Source: Streptococcus mitis (GTDB lineage Bacteria > Bacillota > Bacilli > Lactobacillales > Streptococcaceae). From it: a stretch of DNA of 60,190 bases. The stretch's first letter is position 1. Every line of letters starts with the position of its first letter. This document shows positions 58,201-60,190 of this stretch, piece by piece. The notes under the pieces were generated by a model, which had not been told where the DNA came from, did no database searches, and was given only the letters and a program-made list of their open reading frames with translations. Position numbers and translations under genes: made by a program. The DNA lies in the NCBI RefSeq assembly GCF_009496285.1, contig NZ_WIJK01000013.1:1-60190 (forward strand). Direction: 5' to 3'.

Positions 58201-59946
58201 TCAACCTCAGCATCTGAATCAGCATCAACAAGTGCATCGACCTCAGCATCTGAATCAGCAAGCACAAGCGCATCAACATCAGCGTCAGAGTCAGCGTCAA
58301 CAAGTGCATCGACCTCAGCATCTGAGTCAGCAAGCACAAGCGCGTTAACCTCAGCGTCTGAATCAGCAAGCACAAGCGCATCGACATCAGCGTCTGAATC
58401 AGCAAGCACAAGCGCATCAACATCAGCATCAGAGTCGGCGTCAACAAGTGCATCGACCTCAGCATCTGAATCAGCAAGTACAAGTGCATCGACCTCAGCA
58501 TCTGAGTCAGCGTCAACAAGCGCATCGACCTCAGCGTCAGAGTCAGCATCAACAAGTGCATCGACCTCAGCGTCAGAGTCAGCGTCAACAAGCGCATCAA
58601 CCTCAGCGTCAGAGTCAGCGTCAACAAGTGCATCGACCTCAGCGTCTGAATCAGCAAGCACAAGCGCATCGACCTCAGCATCTGAATCAGCAAGCACAAG
58701 CGCGTCAACATCAGCGTCTGAATCAGCAAGCACAAGTGCGTCTACATCAGCGTCAGAGTCAGCGTCAACAAGTGCATCGACCTCAGCATCTGAATCAGCA
58801 AGCACAAGCGCATCAACATCAGCGTCAGAGTCAGCGTCAACAAGCGCATCGACATCAGCGTCAGAGTCAGCGTCAACAAGTGCATCGACCTCAGCGTCAG
58901 AGTCAGCGTCAACAAGTGCATCGACCTCAGCATCTGAGTCAGCAAGCACAAGTGCATCGACATCAGCATCTGAATCAGCAAGCACAAGCGCGTCAACATC
59001 AGCATCAGAGTCAGCGTCAACAAGTGCTTCAGAGTCAGCATCAACAAGTGCAAGCACATCAGCATCTGAGTCAGCATCTGAATCAGCAAGCACAAGCGCG
59101 TCAACATCAGCGTCAGAGTCAGCGTCAGAGTCAGCGTCAACAAGTGCTTCAGAATCAGCATCAACAAGTGCATCAGAGTCAGCAAGCACATCGGCTTCTG
59201 AATCAGCGTCAACAAGTGCATCTGAGTCTGCTTCAACATCGGCTTCAGAGTCAGCATCAACAAGTGCATCGACATCAGCGTCAGAGTCAGCGTCAACAAG
59301 TGCATCGACATCAGCGTCTGAATCGGCATCAACAAGTGCATCGACATCAGCATCTGAATCAGCAAGCACAAGCGCATCGACCTCAGCATCTGAATCAGCA
59401 AGTACAAGCGCAAGCACATCAGCGTCTGAGTCAGCATCAACAAGTGCATCGACATCAGCGTCAGAGTCAGCGTCAACAAGTGCAAGCACATCAGCATCTG
59501 AATCAGCAAGCACAAGCGCGTCAACATCAGCGTCAGAGTCAGCGTCAACAAGCGCATCGACCTCAGCATCTGAATCAGCATCTGAATCAGCATCAACAAG
59601 CGCATCAACATCAGCGTCTGAGTCAGCAAGCACAAGCGCATCGACATCAGCGTCTGAATCAGCAAGCACAAGTGCATCAGAGTCTGCTTCAACATCGGCT
59701 TCAGAGTCAGCAAGCACCTCAGCGTCAGAGTCAGCATCAACAAGTGCATCTGAATCAGCAAGCACATCTATGATTCATTCGACTTCAACTAGTCAAGCTC
59801 CTCAAACTGATACCACTAAGACTCGTAAGCAACTTCCAAATACTGGAACATCAGCTTCGGCTACAAATGCTCTTCTTGGAGTAGTAGCAGGTCTAACAGG
59901 ATTAGCTTTGGTAGCTAAACGTCGTAAGCGTGATGAAGAAGAATAA
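49231..59946 (+). CDS. Giant serine-rich repeat glycoprotein adhesin (SRRP), LPNTG-anchored
   Basis: 3571 residues. The KxYKxGKxW-type signal ([11 protein letters not shown], residues 18-28) is followed by a hydrophobic core and probable cleavage after HA92, the signal recognised by the accessory SecA2/SecY2 path. A short Ser repeat covers ~129-203. A binding region at ~206-1715 contains helical [10 protein letters not shown] sequence and diverged modules with 'DNSGK' strands at ~737-890, 962-1130 and 1500-1640. A giant Ser/Ala/Thr repeat spans ~1719-3513. The anchor is LPNTG (3535-3539), hydrophobic segment, [19 protein letters not shown]. Glycosyltransferases and SecA2/Y2 are not in the window. 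Confidence 0.95.
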   Translation: MFFRRQEGEYRETDRVTRYKLIKSGKHWLRASTSLFGLFKVLRGGIDTAQVTTEVVEDRVSTSLTGIDVLKGIAAAGAVVGGGVATHTQVHANEQLAVEKVVDGTDNLVNSDQVVLGTVNKDEEQQTSVSTSTSVSESVSISASTSASISASTSASESVSASTSASTSASVSSSTSASTSSSLNDSASTSDSASTVASSSLSEVSHVEGSQTAPSEDAISNDGTSRAAVKASDIKVNPSLSSSLSTAENFTSQNASLTATTTATLAATTIAETSAKKQAEDRKKLATLSAEMGEYLAKAVDLPDTSSAILKVKSAIAEIESALKDPNADLGEVINSATSARNSIANAVSRATSGQRDSRNGQAMPTGGNLRGFAPVTLNQQTTASLEQGTFASSNREVLWRINMHSQSPLNYAGLIAQVDKNTTITRVLFNGEPMEKRGGSGNEYVFNKRHDLNRNLDATILIYATANNNSSEATLNAQVATSSRPFESTSTAGNYTSVMTGTVPTGTGQRLGSKPPTITLPTEITYYNDDKIATVNMPLNDDVGMKRLDAAESNPIITGLNAPNYPATSKNGYGDLGIYDRRGHFTGYQKSYNVQIVGTIGRNNGVGKTGTADGAWEPYKPGAYVLEYKVTDTDNQTTTARMTVRIKGFNERNEPVSGDTVTVNNPSSLSETERAQILENFRNNSKNATILNSSDYKKNSEGNHEITVSNTGEITITYRDNTVDVVRASVRAETVPPVPGVTVTRDGQTIQATESPDPSRGKEHIVYAGDDFTVDFTAYDNSGKLKEFKIISKADANRPALTTNFFQGDNDTGDEYGKGVVDHLNSGDINATESSPAHIVVKAHLRDDLEWKSGNTWQRNAVATDQVNNRNVTTGTGNVRITQGQLKDRLKVINPDFTPVANKDSLTDDEKAAVKTAIYAKNNQAIHRIKDIQVANDGTATIIYKDLTRNTISRSVTVNERPKLEIHYDNATTKEIYLYRGEEVNVTFRATDDSGKISSLKFEMQGTADSTNGTNYAGYTGITRSNPIASLTNQTDAKITLTGTLAKNVPLASFERYLMATDDQNTSDSNHAKNGITDNGYVKFVIKSQTDKYTAVAKASTIYTYTGETATDLNDATNFVQLDGGGQLPQGTTVSWVSRIDNTSAGTKSAVARVTYSDGSTDDVTVNYTVYPKVEVKTYNGVKGKFYAFKSDQGNDKVTGGDWANNIGGTIQQYTNLGDSSLSGTTWSYKYKINNQGNEITTPVGTQPFGAIWHTTGSEAESHSTTYTLIATYPKGRFGDVSTSNPALTSQTNFDYTVVDPVAKQEYVTTVANKTPLAEIIENPGEALKNSNESVSFPTGTTFSWDQAPDDAMLENAGVYTRKVRITLPQGSYSGTANSRTVDVTIKVNPQAPVISVASTNETGGLPNRSIVVTNVTPGALVTLTLAGHTFEKRAKDNETSVTFEPAKLQDAYDGNNGLLPTGDVTVKQSKVFTNPSTGANETLESATTTKTITKETVAPEVTFELYIKNDKTGLWEKQSIKNNVRPGVSGYEVFAGDKIKVVLTAKDNSGKIKTLKLNDGTSDISRIFQDGYSSDDDALGIKDITTEASATTPKVLEYTATYGENVQYKDGNKWTRGTNATDLSDNTGRVTTVVAQGKLNEKFPGVKPKDAVQVSNLTSLTRKDLDKILNAVKTSNPATDFRIKSYDIDSNGTVTITYKDGTKNTVTPDLSDSDHKSASASTSASVSASTSASVSAMTSASESASTSASQSASTSASQSASTSASQSASTSASQSASTSASQSASTSASQSASTSASQSASTSASQSASTSASQSASTSASQSASTSASQSASTSASQSASTSASQSASTSASQSASTSASQSASTSASQSASTSASQSASTSASQSASTSASQSASTSASQSASTSASQSASTSASQSASTSASQSASTSASQSASTSASQSASQSASTSASQSASTSASQSASTSASQSASTSASQSASTSASQSASTSASQSASTSASQSASTSASQSASTSASESASTSASQSASTSASQSASTSASQSASTSASQSASTSASQSASTSASESASTSASQSASTSASQSASTSASQSASTSASQSASTSASQSASTSASQSASTSASQSASTSASESASTSASQSASTSASESASTSASQSASTSASQSASTSASQSASTSASQSASTSASQSASTSASQSASTSASQSASTSASQSASTSASQSASTSASQSASTSASQSASTSASESASTSASQSASTSASESASTSASQSASTSASESASTSASQSASTSASESASTSASQSASTSASESASTSASQSASTSASESASTSASQSASTSASESASTSASQSASTSASQSASTSASQSASTSASTSASESASTSASTSASTSASESASTSASTSASESASTSASTSASESASTSASTSASESASTSASTSASESASTSASTSASESASTSASTSASESASTSALTSASESASTSASTSASESASTSASTSASESASTSASTSASESASTSASTSASESASTSASTSASESASTSASTSASESASTSASTSASESASTSASTSASESASTSASTSASESASTSASTSASESASTSASTSASESASTSASTSASESASTSASTSASESASTSASTSASESASTSASTSASESASTSASTSASESASTSASTSASESASTSASTSASESASTSASTSASESASTSASTSASESASTSASTSASESASTSASTSASESASTSASTSASESASTSASTSASESASTSASTSASESASTSASTSASESASTSASTSASESASTSASTSASESASTSASTSASESASTSASTSASESASTSASTSASESASTSASTSASTSASESASTSASTSASESASTSASTSASESASTSASTSASESASTSASTSASESASTSASTSASESASTSASTSASESASTSASTSASESASTSASTSASESASTSASTSASESASTSASTSASESASTSASTSASESASTSASTSASESASTSASTSASESASTSASTSASESASTSALTSASESASTSASTSASESASTSASTSASESASTSASTSASESASTSASTSASESASTSASTSASESASTSASTSASESASTSASTSASESASTSASTSASESASTSASTSASESASTSASTSASESASTSASTSASESASTSASTSASESASTSASTSASESASTSASTSASESASTSASTSASESASTSASTSASESASTSASTSASESASTSASTSASESASTSASESASTSASTSASESASESASTSASTSASESASESASTSASESASTSASESASTSASESASTSASESASTSASESASTSASTSASESASTSASTSASESASTSASTSASESASTSASTSASESASTSASTSASESASTSASTSASESASTSASTSASESASTSASTSASESASTSASTSASESASESASTSASTSASESASTSASTSASESASTSASESASTSASESASTSASESASTSASESASTSMIHSTSTSQAPQTDTTKTRKQLPNTGTSASATNALLGVVAGLTGLALVAKRRKRDEEE
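49615..49839 (+). repeat. First serine-rich repeat region (SRR1) of the adhesin
   Basis: Residues ~129-203 are mostly S, A and T, with SASTSAS and SVSES patterns. It is short and irregular compared with SRR2. In the family both regions are O-glycosylated. Confidence 0.85.
54385..59769 (+). repeat. Second serine-rich repeat region (SRR2), about 5.4 kb of tandem repeats
   Basis: Two sub-blocks are clear. From ~54475 to ~56330 the unit is SASTSASQ (8 codons, 24 bp), with occasional SASE units. From ~56330 to ~59030 it is [12 protein letters not shown] (12 codons, 36 bp). The last ~700 bases mix both with extra SASESAS units. Serine is coded by TCA, TCG, AGC and AGT in changing order, so DNA repeats are less uniform than the protein. 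Confidence 0.9.
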
Positions 59947-59990
59947 GCCTTGTTTTATAAAGTTGGTAAAAGACTAAGTAAACTATGAGT

Positions 59991-60027
59991 AAACCTCCAA
60001 GGATTGTAAAATTCTTGGAGGTTTTCG
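59991..60027 (+). terminator. Terminator after the adhesin gene
   Basis: AACCTCCAAG pairs perfectly with CTTGGAGGTT, followed by TTCG; the T-tract is short. Confidence 0.72.
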
Positions 60028-60062
60028 TCTATTGGAAGTGAGTATTAGCTAGTTGGGATTTT

Positions 60063-60190
60063 GGGCTCATTGTCAACTGTAGTGGGTTGAATAAAAACTA
60101 ACATCTGGAGAGGACAATTGATGTCCTCTTCATTTTTATATTCAGAGCGATGAAAATTCGTTTCTTAAAGTTGTCAAAGTTCCGAAATCC
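60063..60190 (-). mobile_element. ISL3-family insertion sequence, one end (partial)
   Basis: GGCTCATTGTCAACTGTAGT followed by GGGTTGA (60064-60090) resembles the terminal inverted repeat of streptococcal ISL3-type elements (GGCTCTTTGTCAA type). The end of a matching transposase lies just inside. The element continues beyond the window. Confidence 0.75.
60098..60190 (-). CDS. ISL3-family transposase, C-terminal end (partial)
   Basis: The minus strand encodes 30 residues: GFRNFDNFKKRIFIALNIKM and then KRTSIVLSRC-stop. The GFRNFDNFKKRIFIALN motif is the well-known end of IS1167/IS1193-like transposases. The rest lies past position 60190, so intactness cannot be judged. Confidence 0.85.
   Translation of the reverse strand, partial: GFRNFDNFKKRIFIALNIKMKRTSIVLSRC

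Noticed and set aside
56319..59765. 1148-residue minus-strand ORF ([15 protein letters not shown] repeats) and other very long ORFs at 54452-56644 (+), 56327-58735 (-), 56744-58348 (+), 58448-59773 (+) and 58742-59767 (-)
   Set aside because: They are frame shadows of the adhesin repeat DNA, which lacks stop codons because of its restricted codon set. None has a ribosome binding site or sensible composition.
54475..59769. CRISPR-like regular repeats
   Set aside because: The repeats are contiguous, in frame and code for Ser/Ala/Thr; there are no unique spacers.

Overview
The window is chromosomal DNA from a low-GC Gram-positive coccus of the genus Streptococcus, most likely the mitis/oralis/pneumoniae group. 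The evidence is the gene content (ctsR-clpC, uppS-cdsA-eep-proS, ruvB next to CiaR-type small RNAs), BOX and RUP repeats, extended -10 promoters and a giant serine-rich repeat adhesin with a KxYKxGKxW signal and LPNTG anchor. It reads as core genome with mobile-element scars at several junctions.

Layout. 1-400: start of an IS110-like transposase plus hairpin-rich non-coding DNA. 0.5-5.2 kb: cardiolipin synthase, then a TPP riboswitch driving a four-gene thiamine-precursor importer. 5.2-8.2 kb: ctsR-clpC under a CtsR box. 8.4-11.0 kb: NAD salvage operon nadR-pnuC-Nudix. 11.2-13.4 kb: small membrane protein with a cre site, a Ser-rich lipoprotein and a DUF1275 membrane protein. 13.4-13.85 kb: wreck of a group II intron ending on the valS stop codon. 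13.85-18.5 kb (minus): T-box (specifier GUU, Val) driving flavin reductase-like, GNAT, P-loop ATPase and valS. 19.1-23.9 kb: uppS-cdsA-rseP-proS. 24.1-25.5 kb: GH1 glycosidase behind a BOX element. 25.6-28.7 kb (minus): dapH, dapL, 5-FCL, rhomboid. 28.7-34.3 kb (minus): EamA transporter, PBP1b, gpsA-galU. 34.5-40.9 kb (minus): a YesM/YesN-type two-component system beside an AfuABC-like ABC importer with a cre site in its promoter, resembling sugar-phosphate sensing/uptake more than iron uptake. 41.0-44.8 kb: leuS and two GNATs.

44.8-48.7 kb is the most intricate part: three CiaR-controlled csRNA genes, a RelBE-type toxin-antitoxin pair between two near-identical csRNAs, a C-terminal integrase fragment, and a type I (Fst/par-like) toxin-antitoxin locus. 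In that locus the 30-residue toxin gene is split by a BOX element flanked by TA, while the antisense RNA promoter, terminator and pairing repeat look intact. ruvB and a nucleotidyltransferase gene follow. 48.7-60.0 kb: a RUP-like repeat and the 3571-residue serine-rich adhesin, whose long repeat changes from an 8-residue to a 12-residue period near 56.33 kb. The last ~130 bases are the end of an ISL3-family element.

All calls come from reading the sequence by eye. No database search, folding or alignment program was run, so family names rest on recognised motifs and recalled relatives.
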